Source: Dromaius novaehollandiae
Taxonomy: Eukaryota > Chordata > Aves > Casuariiformes > Dromaiidae
Assembly: GCF_036370855.1 (NCBI RefSeq)
Contig: NC_088103.1
Span: forward strand, 12,711,404-12,775,403
Direction: 5' to 3'
DNA length: 64,000 nucleotides
This document shows, piece by piece, positions 54,714 to 64,000 of this stretch. How positions within the stretch are numbered: position 1 is the first letter of the stretch; every line of letters starts with the position of its first letter. Position numbers and translations under genes: made by a program. Under the pieces are notes generated by a model, which was given only the letters and a program-made list of their open reading frames with translations, was not told where the DNA came from and did no database searches.

Positions 54714-57401
54714 CTATAATTCAGCAGTAACAGTAATTTTGCTGTTGTGAAAAAACAATAACCAAACTGCAGAGAGGAGCGGCAATACAGATTTAACCTC
54801 CGGCTTACAGATATCCAGAACACATGAAGTAAGTTTCAGTTGCTAAGTAAGCAAAAAGTTACACAGAGAGGCTTTGCTTTAATGCATCTTACGTGTTCTT
54901 TGCTATTTCTCCTGGCGCTATGACTTCAATACTTTGATGCTCGCACCTTTATTGAAAAGAAGTTTCACTATGATTGTTAACAACACTGCAGCGTAAGGGA
55001 CTATATGCTGTCCTCTATGGAAAGATGCATTAAAGTCATATCCCATGAAACATCTTGACTAGGTTTTATACATGGAGAAAAGTTAAAAAGAAAACGAGCA
55101 GAAAGACCTAAGGGGAGGATACAACAGATTAGATAAAAATGGTCTTTGTCGCAGTTTGTTTTTCCAATACAGCTGTTTGCAAGCACCATGCTATTTTATA
55201 TGCGGACTTCTGAAAAAAAAAGATGTTGTTCTTCGTTAACGTTGAGGAGAGTTAGAAGCACATGCTGTAATACACTAAGGCACTGCGTTAGAGTTACTGA
55301 CTACGTTCGATAGAGAATGCCGCGCGTTAACCGATGCTAAGCTGCAGGGGAACTCCAGGGAAAACAGGTAAGCCAGCTGTAGAAATATCAAGCACTTTAA
55401 AGTGCTGTAAGAATAAATGGAAATTGCCTGAAATAATTTCCACCATTTTTTTTTTCTGTTAAAAGAATTAATATGTGCTGGCATAATGCTGACTATATTT
55501 TACATTCATTCTTTTGCAGGCCGAAAAAAAAAAAAGCAATGCCGTATCAGAATCATTCAAAAATTCACACATACAAGCAACTGTACAGGAAAAACAAGTC
55601 TGCTTTTATAAATACACAAAGCAAAGAAAAGTAAAGCCTGTTGTGGAATGATTTCTGGAGCAGGTTGGTACATCACTTAGGAAGTTGGTAAGTCACATTT
55701 TCCTGTTCAAATTCCTACATTGTGACCAACAGGTCAAGGCTGACCCAGTCGGGGTCTCTGGTATAAAGCGTGCACTGAGATAAGTAGGCACATAGCAATA
55801 CCATTCTCTGCAGTATAAATGGAGTATTTCACCAATAGAAAAAATTTCTCCCTTGCTAGAAAGATCACCTCCCCTATCATGGACAAACTGTATCTCAAGA
55901 CTGCTTACATCAGAGCAAGGCAAAATTCACTGTTTTTCTACACTACATTTATTTAAAAGCCTTATGAAAAAGTAATTTTTATAAATAGTATAAAGAGGGA
56001 AACCACAAGGCTTCAAAAGCCCCAAGTGTTCACCTGTCCATATAAAAACAGACTGTATTTTAGAGAAGATACCAGGTCAAATGTTATCTGAACCTAGGGC
56101 ACGTATACCAAGATATATGTAGGTTTTACAAATACACACCACCGCTAGAACGGCTTCCATGAAACAACCGCGGACAGTTTGTTTTAAGATGCCCCTAGTT
56201 TCCGCTATCCCCAGCCACTGCTGCGTGAGAACTTCCAAGCACGACGCGTTAGCAGCTGACTAGTCTCCTCCTCCTACCGAAGGAGATGTGCATAGAAACA
56301 GCTCTAATTAGTCTCAGTTGCAATAGCTAGATCTTAGGACGTGTAACACTTTTAAGAGCTTTTAAAAAGTAATTCTGAACCTGACGTTGTCCCTTTACAG
56401 TGGAAATGACCTTAAATTTACTTAACTGCTACCCTAGGAATCACTGGTGTTTATTCTAGGAGCATTTCCTGGCTCAAGAGTTGTTCAGGGTTGGTTTGTT
56501 TGTTTTGTTTTGGTTTTTTTTGCTAGTTCAGTACAGCTCTTATTGAAGCTCATTCTAGAGATAAAGTCCCCAAAAGATGAAGACAGAACAGTCCTTCCCA
56601 GGCACCACTGTCCCCGGCCGTGCGGACACGCTCCTTCCAGCGTACCTGCTAGAGCAACCGCGCGCGGGACGGCTCTGCCAGCGGGCAGGCAGCGGCAGGA
56701 GACCCCCCTCTGGCGTTCAGGATGACTCCTAGAAGATTTCTTATTGCGTTTATTCTCTCAGCTTGCGTTCGATCCCCCCCTTCCCCTTTTACTAAAGGGA
56801 GGCCTGAACTATTTATACAGGATGCTGGGTTGCTCTCAAACGTTCAGCCGAGCAGAAGTTTACCAGTGCTACTCTTCCATCATGTCACATCAGTCAAAAG
56901 GAAATAAATACACTCTATCGCTTTATTGCCCCAAACGTAAGAAGCTAGGCGGGATCACGGGGAGGTGAGAGTCTCTGATCAGTAGCTTTCCGGACGAGCG
57001 CGTGTCAGCATCCGCAGCCCTGCCGTGGCACCGCGGTCCTGGCCCGGCAGCCGAGGGGACGCGAGGCCACCGGAGGAAGCAGCCGTGCCTCCAGGGCCGC
57101 CTCAGCCGGGCGCGCAAAGCGTCGTAGCGTTATCACCCTCCGCGGGCGGCCGTGGTCCCGGCGGGCGGCGGAAGAAGCTGCTGCAGGTGCGGGACCGGCT
57201 CTGCGCTCCTCGCGCGCGCTCCCGGCAGCGGGCCGGGCCGGGCCGGGCCGTCCATCCCCGCCGGCGCGGGGCGCGCTCCTCCGTGGCCGGTCCGGCTTGT
57301 CAACGGGGGGGAAAAGAAGAAGGGGGGGGAAACCCACATGCAGAAGGGGAAAGGATAGAGCGGCCCGGAGGCGCCTCCCGGCGCGGGGGGCGGCCGCGGG
57401 C

Positions 57402-58139
57402 TCAGGGGCAGACGCGGGGGCCGGGGTAGGGCTCGCCGCCGCACCAGAAGTCGGCGGCCTGCGGCGTCTCGAGCAGCCAGACCTCGCGCGGCAGCGCGGG
57501 CGGCTCGGCGGCGGGCGGCGGCGCCTCCAGCAGGCGGTAGTAGTGGCAGTCCCGGCCGTGCTCGGGGTCGTAGGGCGGCGCCAGGATGTCGAGGAAGGCG
57601 GCGGGCCCGTCCACGGCGTCGATCTGGTGCAGGTTGTCGGTGTGCGGCGCCAGCAGGCAGGGCGGCGAGGCGGGCGTGTAGTGCTGCCGCGAGCGCAGCA
57701 GCGCGCGGTGCAGGGCGCCGGCGGCGGCGGCGGCGGCGGCGGGCGGCGGGGCGGCGGCGGCGGGGGGCAGCGTGTCCATGCAGGCGATGCGCAGCGTGCC
57801 GTAGAGCACCTTGAGCATGCCGTTCATGCCCGGGTGGTCGTGCAGCGGGATGCAGGCCCCGCCGCGCAGCAGGAACACGCCCATGCTGAAGCTCTCCGTC
57901 TCGCAGATGTGCATGTAGCTCACGGGCGGCGCCGCGCCGGCCCGCGGGCACCCCGCCGCCCCCGCCGCCGCCGCCGGGCCCCGCGGCGCCAGGTGCAGGT
58001 CCTCGGCGCGCACCTCGTCCAGCAACTGCTGCAGCCGGTGCAGGTCCTCGCCGAAGGCCGGACCCGCGGGGCTGCGGAAGGTGATGCGCGCCTGCCGCGC
58101 CACCCGCTGGATCAGGGAGGCCATGTTGTCCCGGGGCAT
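57402..58139 (-). CDS. ADO: ADO, 2-aminoethanethiol (cysteamine) / N-terminal cysteine dioxygenase, 245 aa, single exon
   Basis: Fe(II) thiol dioxygenase of the PCO/ADO cupin family. It converts cysteamine to hypotaurine and oxidises N-terminal Cys of proteins such as RGS4/5 and IL-32, acting as a cytosolic oxygen sensor for the Cys/Arg N-degron pathway. The start MPRDNMASLIQR matches mammalian ADO. Iron ligands are H100 and H102 (PLHDHPGM) and H171 (NLHQIDAV). C198 and Y200 (DCHYY) match the human C220-Y222 crosslink pair. The C-terminal DFWCGGEPYPGP is conserved. At 245 residues it is shorter than the human 270; the losses fall in the residue 22-35 loop and the loop at 124-144, which is now Pro/Ala-rich. 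Human C18 is Arg here and human C239 is not a Cys. The gene is intronless, converges on EGR2, and its frame stays open 138 codons upstream to an ATG at 58553. Confidence 0.96.
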   Translation of the reverse strand: MPRDNMASLIQRVARQARITFRSPAGPAFGEDLHRLQQLLDEVRAEDLHLAPRGPAAAAGAAGCPRAGAAPPVSYMHICETESFSMGVFLLRGGACIPLHDHPGMNGMLKVLYGTLRIACMDTLPPAAAAPPPAAAAAAAGALHRALLRSRQHYTPASPPCLLAPHTDNLHQIDAVDGPAAFLDILAPPYDPEHGRDCHYYRLLEAPPPAAEPPALPREVWLLETPQAADFWCGGEPYPGPRVCP

Positions 58140-58171
58140 GGCGGCGCCCGGGCGACCGCTCGCCGCCGCCG

Positions 58172-58210
58172 CCCCGGCCCCGGCCCCGGCCCCGGCCCCG
58201 GCCCCGGCCC
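58172..58210 (-). repeat. (GGGGCC)6 hexanucleotide tract in the ADO 5' leader
   Basis: Six perfect CCCCGG units plus CCC on +, which read as GGGGCC repeats on the ADO sense strand, 33-71 nt before the ADO ATG. Predicted RNA G-quadruplex. In the ADO frame it would encode Gly-Ala repeats. Confidence 0.95.
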
Positions 58211-58262
58211 GCGGCGGCGCTGCCCGGCGCCGCCCTCCCGCCCCCGCCGCGCGGGGCCCCGC

Positions 58263-58274
58263 CGCGCATGCGCG
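58263..58274. promoter_or_regulatory. NRF1 palindromic site in the ADO promoter
   Basis: CGCGCATGCGCG is a perfect palindrome containing the NRF1 consensus GCGCATGCGC. Confidence 0.7.
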
Positions 58275-58278
58275 CCCG

Positions 58279-58287
58279 CGCCCCCGC
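58279..58287 (-). promoter_or_regulatory. consensus EGR site in the ADO promoter (distal to start codon by 140 bp)
   Basis: CGCCCCCGC on +, that is GCGGGGGCG on -. A second one, on the + strand, is at 58429-58437. A link to EGR2 is only suggested, because the background is very GC-rich. Confidence 0.35.
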
Positions 58288-58428
58288 GCACCACGGGGCT
58301 CGTAGTCCCGCCCGCCGCCGCCGCCGCCGCCGCGCCCCGCGCCGCCGCCGCCCTGGCCCGCCGCCGCGCCGCCGCCCCGCTCCTCCCCGCCGCCGCGGGG
58401 GTCCGCCCGCTCCCGGCGGTGGGGCGGC

Positions 58429-58437
58429 GCGGGGGCG
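58429..58437 (+). promoter_or_regulatory. second consensus EGR site in the ADO promoter
   Basis: Exact GCGGGGGCG, about 120 bp from the predicted ADO start. Confidence 0.35.
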
Positions 58438-58472
58438 CGGGGCCAGCGGCGGGCGGCCGCGGCGGGCGGAAG

Positions 58473-58486
58473 ACTACAGCTCCCGG
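58473..58486 (+). promoter_or_regulatory. ZNF143/THAP11-type ACTACA-N2-CCC motif
   Basis: ACTACAGCTCCCGG matches the core ACTACAATTCCC pattern seen in many TATA-less promoters. A partner motif, ACTACGAGCCC, is on the - strand at 58296-58306. Confidence 0.5.
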
Positions 58487-58545
58487 CGGCGCCCGCGGCG
58501 GGGAGGGGCCGCGCGGGCCGCGCCCCTGAGGCGGGAGTCGCCGCC

Positions 58546-58557
58546 GCCGCCATCTTA
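58546..58557 (-). promoter_or_regulatory. YY1 / near-perfect TISU element with in-frame upstream ATG
   Basis: The - strand reads TAAGATGGCGGC, matching the TISU consensus SAASATGGCGGC at 11 of 12 positions. Its ATG (58551-58553) is in frame with ADO. TISU elements bind YY1 and direct initiation on very short leaders. Confidence 0.55.
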
Positions 58558-58669
58558 GGGCCGCGGGCGGGTGCGGGGCGGCGCGGGGGGTCGGGGCTGG
58601 GTCGGTGCGGCCGGTGCTGGGGAGCCGCGGTGAAGCTCCTCGGGTTTCTGTCGCCCTCCTGGGGTCCCC

Positions 58670-58692
58670 GGGGGGCTGGGGGGCTGGGGGGC
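58670..58692 (+). repeat. (GGGGGGCT)n G-rich tandem repeat at the edge of the ADO island
   Basis: Nearly three copies of an 8-bp unit. Three G6 runs make it a strong G-quadruplex candidate on the + strand. Confidence 0.85.
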
Positions 58693-61070
58693 GCAGAGGC
58701 GAGCTGCCGCGGTCGTCTTTCAGTGTTTCAGAATCGGACCTAGTAGTGCACGTGGCTATGTGGCTGTATAACGGCCTGCAGAGACCATTTATTTTTGATT
58801 CCTGATGGCTTGTTACAGTTATTTTGCCCTGTTTAAGGGATGGGGGCTCTTTCTGCTGCCGCCTATCTCTTTGGTGTCTCTGAGGGGTGGCTCGGTGGCC
58901 CGCACTGAGCGCCCTCCTGATGGGCCTCCTCGCCGTCCCCCCAGGGCTGGTTGTGCCTGAGGTCTTTGACGATAGAAAGGCGTCAAACTGGGGTTTCCAG
59001 GCTGTGGAGAGTCCAGGTGTGACAGGAAGGATGGACAATCTCTTGGCTCCGTTCCTGCATGGTGGAGGGTTGGTAGGCCAGGCTGCTTGTCTCAGGCGGG
59101 GGTGCAGAGAGGTGCAGCCTTCGCTCTGCTGGGGCCTTACCTACCATGTTACGCTTTGCTTACGCATCTGTGGCCGCAGTCATGTTGCCTTCTTACCGGT
59201 CCGTGCGACTGCACACTGAAGATCATGCTGGGAAAAGTACTGTAGGGAGTTTTCTGAAAGATTTTGAAATCAGAAGTTAACCTCTTATGTTGGGGTTTAT
59301 TAGATAAAATCCGTCTCTGACCACAGAATTATATAGGTTCCTATCACCCCCGCTTTCTGTTACTCAGGCAGGTGTTCAGCACCTAAATGCCACTGTTTAC
59401 CTGGGCCCAGCTGGCTCTGATTCTGAAAAACAACTGAGTAATAATGCTGCATTGACTAAGACTCCAGGAGCTGCAGCTCACCAGCTTCAATAATTTCATC
59501 TAAAAACAAATAAACCAGTGTATTTTCTTGATTAAAGGCAAACTTGAACCATAAAGATAAGAAAGATACCTGTGTCCTTACAGTATTCTTGCATATGATA
59601 CATGAACTGGAAAAAGAGGTGTTGCAGGCTTGTGATAGTGCAGCAAAGCATGACACACTGGTACTGTAAACAAAGATCAGTGAGTTGAAACCCCCTCTGA
59701 ACCCCCTTTTCCATAAATAAGTTCCTCCCCCATAAATAATTTTAGTGCATACAACACAAATTTAGGTCATGTCATTATTGCTTCCCCTTCATAAAGGATG
59801 ATGTTCCTCTCAGTTGCTGCTCTCCGGCTTGCCCTTTTGCTTTGAAACGGGAGGTGACCTGAGGCACCTCGTCATGATGTGCATGGCATTCCACCTGGAG
59901 GTACAAAGTACTGCCATCTTCAGCTGTTTGGCGTTCAGACACGGAGGGTCCCAGTCATTTCCTTCTCCAGTGCCAGTGTTTGGAGCACCGGCTGAAGATC
60001 AGGTGAGCATCCTCCATACCTAGCAGGGACAGGTCTGCCTGACAGGATGCTGACAGTGAGGGGGCAGACGTCTTTGTTTTGAGATGAGCGATGGAGTCAG
60101 GCTTAATGGCCTGTGAGCCTTTCTGTATCGCAGCGAGCTGCCGAGGACGTTGCCAGTCCCTCCATTGCTGTGTCCACTGGCAAGTGGGGTTTTGTCCGAA
60201 GCCAAAGGATTTGGAAGGCTCCATGTCCAGTCTCCTCTTCTACTTGGTCTTCTTCTGCAGAGCAAGTTGGTTTAATTATGGAGGCATGGACTGGAACTGT
60301 TGGCAGTTATCAGTATCAATGGTGATGGTAAATTATCTCATTAGTACATAAGCTATCCGCTTGTGTCCTCAGCAGTTACCTTTTACTCTTGCAGGTGATT
60401 GCTAGACTGCTTACTCCTGTACATACTGGTTCTTTCTGTGTGCAGCACAGAAGTGAACAGTCTTGTGGAAATAGAAATGCCAGGGGCTGGTAGGCCATTG
60501 TGGAGTTGGAGTACCATAAAGTTGTAGAAAAGATCAGCATAGAAAAACAGGATCCTGAGTCTGGATCTCTGCCTGATCTTGACTTGCGAGGTAATATTGG
60601 GTGAATTACTTGACCCTTTAGGGTAAACTCTGTAAACTATGAATCACACGTTTTGTGTACAAGGATGTTTATTCTATTAAGATTTTAAAAGATCTCAAAA
60701 ACTTCTTTATGTGAACATTCCACGTGCCATGTTACATTGGTGATAAGGTTTGTATTTTCCTTAACTGATCACCTTACAATCCTCAATGTCTTTAACTACT
60801 GTATTGATTTCCATTTTTAACAGATATGTCCCTGGCACTTATGATTCAGTTAAAACCACGTTGTTCAAAGCGGTAGTATAAAAAGCTACCTCAAAAGAAA
60901 ACCAAGCTGTCCAGCCAGCTAAAAGAATTAAAATTGGTGGGTTTTTTTGTTTTTTTGTTGTTGTTGTTTTTTTAACTGAAAAATCATTTTCTTAGCTGCC
61001 CTCAATCATAGTGAGTTTGTTGGAAGAAAAAAAAAATCACACTGCAGTCAATTGACTGGGCTTGAGACCA

Positions 61071-61098
61071 ATTTGCATTGGTGATGCAATGATCAAAG
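61071..61098. promoter_or_regulatory. candidate POU-octamer/SOX composite element
   Basis: ATTTGCAT (a perfect octamer on the - strand) at 61071-61078 faces ATGCAATG at 61084-61091, forming an inverted repeat TTGCAT-N5-ATGCAA. TCAAAG (SOX/TCF-type) follows at 61093-61098. SOX10 together with the POU factor OCT6 drives EGR2 through a distal enhancer in Schwann cells. Here the cluster lies about 8 kb downstream of EGR2. Function is inferred from motifs only. Confidence 0.3.
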
Positions 61099-61181
61099 TT
61101 CAGCTCAGTGGTTATATGATAAAACCAGTGTGAGTGAGGTCAGATTCAGGTTACAGTTTTGGTCTCCTCCTCTGTTTCTTT

Positions 61182-61213
61182 TCCCCTTCCCCGCCCCCCC
61201 ACCCCACCCCCCC
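61182..61213 (-). repeat. C-rich low-complexity run
   Basis: Runs of 4-8 C on + separated by TT, G or A; the - strand is a G-quadruplex candidate. Confidence 0.85.
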
Positions 61214-62699
61214 GGGAAAAAAGAGCATGTGTTGAGAACTGTTACAGCTATTTTCTTTTTTTCTCCCCTTCACTGCTTCTACGCTCCTTTCCTTCTTTCT
61301 ATATGAACTCTGCTGTAGGACTGCCAGTTTTTCCCTCCTTCAGCTTCTTGCTTCTCTAGTGCTGTTTTGTGTTATAATTTTTCCCCAAGTCTCTGAAATA
61401 TCGCTTGCTGATTTTTACTTTCTTCTAGGAATTCCATCCAAGATCCTCTTAATTTAACTGCTGATGGTTTGAGAAGTTCGAACTACCTGTAATCGTAAGG
61501 TAAACCAGCAGTCTTGAATGTCTGAAAATGACAACCACCTACTTACAAGATAAGTTCTTAGCTGTAATTAAATGTTGTGTCATGATGCCAGAATATTTCA
61601 GTGTAGAACTTGGACAAGCAATACAGAAATCATCCTCCAATATAAATGTCAACAACTGCAGATGTGTGTTTACATAGGATGAAAAAATAAGGAGCTATGT
61701 CAAAAGAACATCTTTTTTGCGCTGTTCCTGCCACCAGTTTTGCAAGGGTATCTGATTTTTTTTATAGCTACCACCAATCAAGGAGATGGATACGAACACT
61801 AGCCAAACATGATTCAGATGAGATCAGGACTAAAAAGAGAGAAGACAAACAATATGTCTGTAGTATTTGCTGTCTCTCCAGTAATGACTTACGTAAAAGA
61901 AAGTTGGTTATCAATTATTCATCAGAGAATTTATATATCAGTAGAAATACAGAGAAGTGCTAGATGTAACTGTTCTGAAATCAAAAGGGGAATTAGGTTC
62001 ATATACAAAACTTCAAACAGATCTATGTAGCATTAAGACTCCCACCCACCTTTACCACTTCTTTACTGACACACATCCTGTATTCCATTAACCACGTAAT
62101 TCACCCCTTGTTGCACTCTTCATTTGTTGTAGCCTCTCAGTTAAATGCACTATTTCTATATAAAGCACATCATTAATGAGTTTTATTGACAGTTTGCTAC
62201 TGAACAGCCTAGAGCAGGAGTTGGAGTGACTCAGAGCAGGAAAAGCTGTGCAGCTTTCTCTCTGTGCATGCATTTGCAGAGATAATGAGCCTCATTCTGA
62301 TCTTCTGAGTTTAGCTCCACTGATTTCATGGTTTCCACTGGCGCAAATCAGATCTGTGCTGATGTCTCTGACTACACCCAGGTTAGACTGTGGTGATGGG
62401 TACTGTGAGTTAGTCATGGCCTTATCCCTCCTGAACTCTCTGACTGTCTAGGACCAATACTGGGGATGAGGAAGGAAACATTTACCAGCGTGGTTAGAAA
62501 CTGCCCTCCCTTCACGTACTGCCTCGTTGGCATTTAGTCTGCAGAGAGAAATCTCTGTCCAGAGCTGTTTGTGTGGTGTCACGCTTATCCACTGCAGCTG
62601 TGGGGCTGCAAAACCCACTGTTCGATACTTTCTGCGGTGATATGCATCTGTGACAGTGACTAGTTAAAGAGAGTGAGAAACCCCCTAATGGTTGTGGAA

Positions 62700-63340
62700 A
62701 GAGTTATTAGTTGACATTTTAGTTTTTCATGCATCTTTTATGTTTTCTAAAGATAACCTGATTAAATAACTCACGACATTTAAATCTCAAAGCATAAAAA
62801 AATATTCAAGAATATTGTTGAATTGTCCACAGTACGGGTGCTCAGATTCAGGCAGGAAGTTAAAACATTTTTTCTTTTTTAATTACTGAAATTAGAGAAT
62901 CCCACAGCTCAATTTGGAAGTGTAATATTCTGAAAATTCTGAGTCTTCAGAGAGCTGCATTATCACTCTGTCTTATTACTGGCATAATTTTCCAAATAAA
63001 ATATCGACAGGAGTGCATGTGGATACTATTTTGTGAAGAATATAATTTGAAACAAATGGGAATAAACAATTAATTTAGTTAATCTTATAATTTACTGAGC
63101 ACCGTAGTTTGAAATACCACTTTTAGTATTTTAATTGACAGCAGAAAAAACATGTTTAAAAAAAGTGACATGTTTACTTGTGATTTCTTCTTTGCATATC
63201 TCTGTCTGCAGTTGTATTAAAGTCATCTGATATTTAGCTTACGGAAATGCATTCAAAAGCACTAAAATGCATAGAAACCATTTATTGTAAACAGGCTTTT
63301 ATTGATACAAGTTACTGTTAATTTAAATGCTGATACTACC
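62700..63340. promoter_or_regulatory. candidate AT-rich regulatory block with SOX-like motifs
   Basis: Homeodomain-motif-dense AT-rich DNA with ATTGTT (62814-62819), ATTGT (62822-62826) and AAACAAT (63064-63070). It lies beyond ADO, on the side where mammals carry the EGR2 Schwann-cell enhancer. Weak call based on motif density alone. Confidence 0.18.
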
Positions 63341-64000
63341 TGTTGGGAAGGTTTGAATCTGTTTCCTGGGATAACTGGTGCAAAATGAGAGTCATACTTG
63401 GCTATAGTCCCAGTATTTTGTTAGCATGAGGAGCCTATCTCCTATTTGGAAGATCCTGTTTTTGAGCTTAGACCATGCAGCATGGGTGAAATACTAGCAA
63501 TGAGGTGGAGAATCCAAAATCCATGCTGTTGTCACAGGAGTGTGGGCTGAGGGCGGGAGCTGTGCCCTAGGTGCTCTGCCAGGTACCGCTCAGGGCAATT
63601 GCGCGGACTCGGAGCAGGGCCCTCTCCACCGTTTGCAGAACCGCGTCCCTGCAGGTCCACTGAACTCCTTTGCCACCACCAGCTGCCGGACTCATAAACC
63701 CCCCTAGCGTCTCTTACATCAGTGCCGACCTCCACTTTGTTTTTTCTCTCGGGCTGTTACTTTTTTGGAGAATCCCGAGGGTCCTGTTTGGTCACTCGGC
63801 AAGGGAGTGGAGGATGGGAGACAGCTTGCAAGGTCATTTGTGCCTGGAAGCAGCTCTCTTGGCCTTCAGCCCTCCCCTCAACAGCTGACTTTGAAATGGC
63901 AAGAGAAGGTTTTGCTCCTGTGGCCCAGGGGAAAGGCCCACTGCACGCACAAAGACTCTCTGCAGAGTCCGTGTCATCTGGCAGGGATGAGGAAAGCTTT

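Larger units (their letters stand above)
54351..57401 (-). other. ADO: ADO 3' UTR (inferred) and poly(A) region
   Basis: AT-rich sequence downstream of the ADO stop on the - strand with no supported open frame. Mammalian ADO is a single-exon gene with a long 3' UTR, so most of this stretch is best read as that UTR. Candidate poly(A) signals (TTTATT on the + strand) occur at several places; the most distal good one is at 54708-54713. A 30-bp tandem duplication lies beyond it at 54400-54457. The 3' end is inferred, with no transcript evidence. Confidence 0.45.
58140..58560 (-). promoter_or_regulatory. ADO: ADO 5' leader and TATA-less CpG-island promoter
   Basis: GC-rich sequence upstream of the ADO start. 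It carries GGGGCC repeats (58172-58210), an NRF1 palindrome (58263-58274), two ACTAC-type ZNF143-like motifs (- strand 58296-58306, + strand 58473-58486), two EGR-consensus sites (58279-58287, 58429-58437) and a YY1/TISU-like AAGATGGCGGC near 58546-58557. YY1 elements in this orientation usually mark the start of TATA-less genes, so transcription probably begins near 58560. Confidence 0.7.
58700..64000. other. AT-rich intergenic DNA upstream of ADO, no gene recognised
   Basis: CpG density falls quickly after about 58700. Open frames are short and unconvincing. The segment holds a C-rich run (61182-61213), the POU/SOX-like cluster at 61071-61098, the AT-rich block at 62700-63340, and a modestly GC-richer stretch at 63530-63900 in which I recognise no exon. 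Confidence 0.5.

Noticed and set aside
57297-58529. 410-codon open frame on the + strand opposite ADO
   Set aside because: Shadow of ADO; the real gene is on the - strand with intact iron ligands.

Overview
The window is vertebrate nuclear DNA, most likely from a bird or another sauropsid. It contains two protein-coding genes I can recognise, EGR2 (Krox20) on the + strand (CDS 50530-52263) and ADO (cysteamine / N-terminal-cysteine dioxygenase) on the - strand (CDS 57402-58139). They face each other tail to tail, as they do in human 10q21. The bird-like impression comes from the short EGR2 intron (348 bp), the small distance between the genes, the very GC-rich exons, drift towards Ala/Gly/Pro/Arg in the disordered protein regions, and few recognisable interspersed repeats. 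I cannot name the species.

Layout. Positions 1 to about 48450 are AT-rich, gene-free DNA upstream of EGR2. By eye this stretch holds scattered simple repeats and two AT-rich, homeodomain/TALE-motif-dense blocks (about 16040-16480 and 39180-39540) that look like candidate regulatory elements. At about 48470 the composition changes abruptly to a CpG island that runs through the EGR2 promoter and gene to about 52700. The EGR2 core promoter is compact and looks like that of an immediate-early gene: two CArG boxes, an E-box, a CRE-like site and a TATA-like box just before the 5' UTR. The 3' UTR ends at poly(A) signals near 52802 and 52855. A second CpG island (about 52900-54350) lies between the two converging genes and has no gene I can assign. 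The AT-rich 54350-57401 is best read as the long ADO 3' UTR on the - strand. ADO is a single uninterrupted coding exon with a CpG-island, TATA-less promoter (57000-58700) carrying NRF1, ZNF143-type and YY1/TISU-like motifs. From 58700 to 64000 the DNA is again AT-rich intergenic, with a paired POU-octamer/SOX-like cluster near 61071-61098 and an AT-rich, SOX-motif-bearing block near 62700-63340.

Function. EGR2 is a C2H2 zinc-finger transcription factor of hindbrain rhombomeres 3/5, neural crest and myelinating Schwann cells. ADO is a non-haem iron oxygen sensor that oxidises cysteamine and N-terminal cysteines. They share no pathway that I know of. Their linkage is an old synteny, and the EGR-consensus sites in the ADO promoter are only a hint of regulation.

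Most notable observations: (i) the EGR2 intron is a multiple of three and stop-free, so retention would insert 116 residues; (ii) GGGGCC hexanucleotide tracts, the C9orf72 repeat unit, occur on the sense strand of both genes (EGR2 intron 1 and ADO 5' leader); (iii) a near-perfect TISU element sits in frame 138 codons upstream of the ADO start with no stop between; (iv) the ADO cysteine pair equivalent to human C18 and C239 is missing at both positions.
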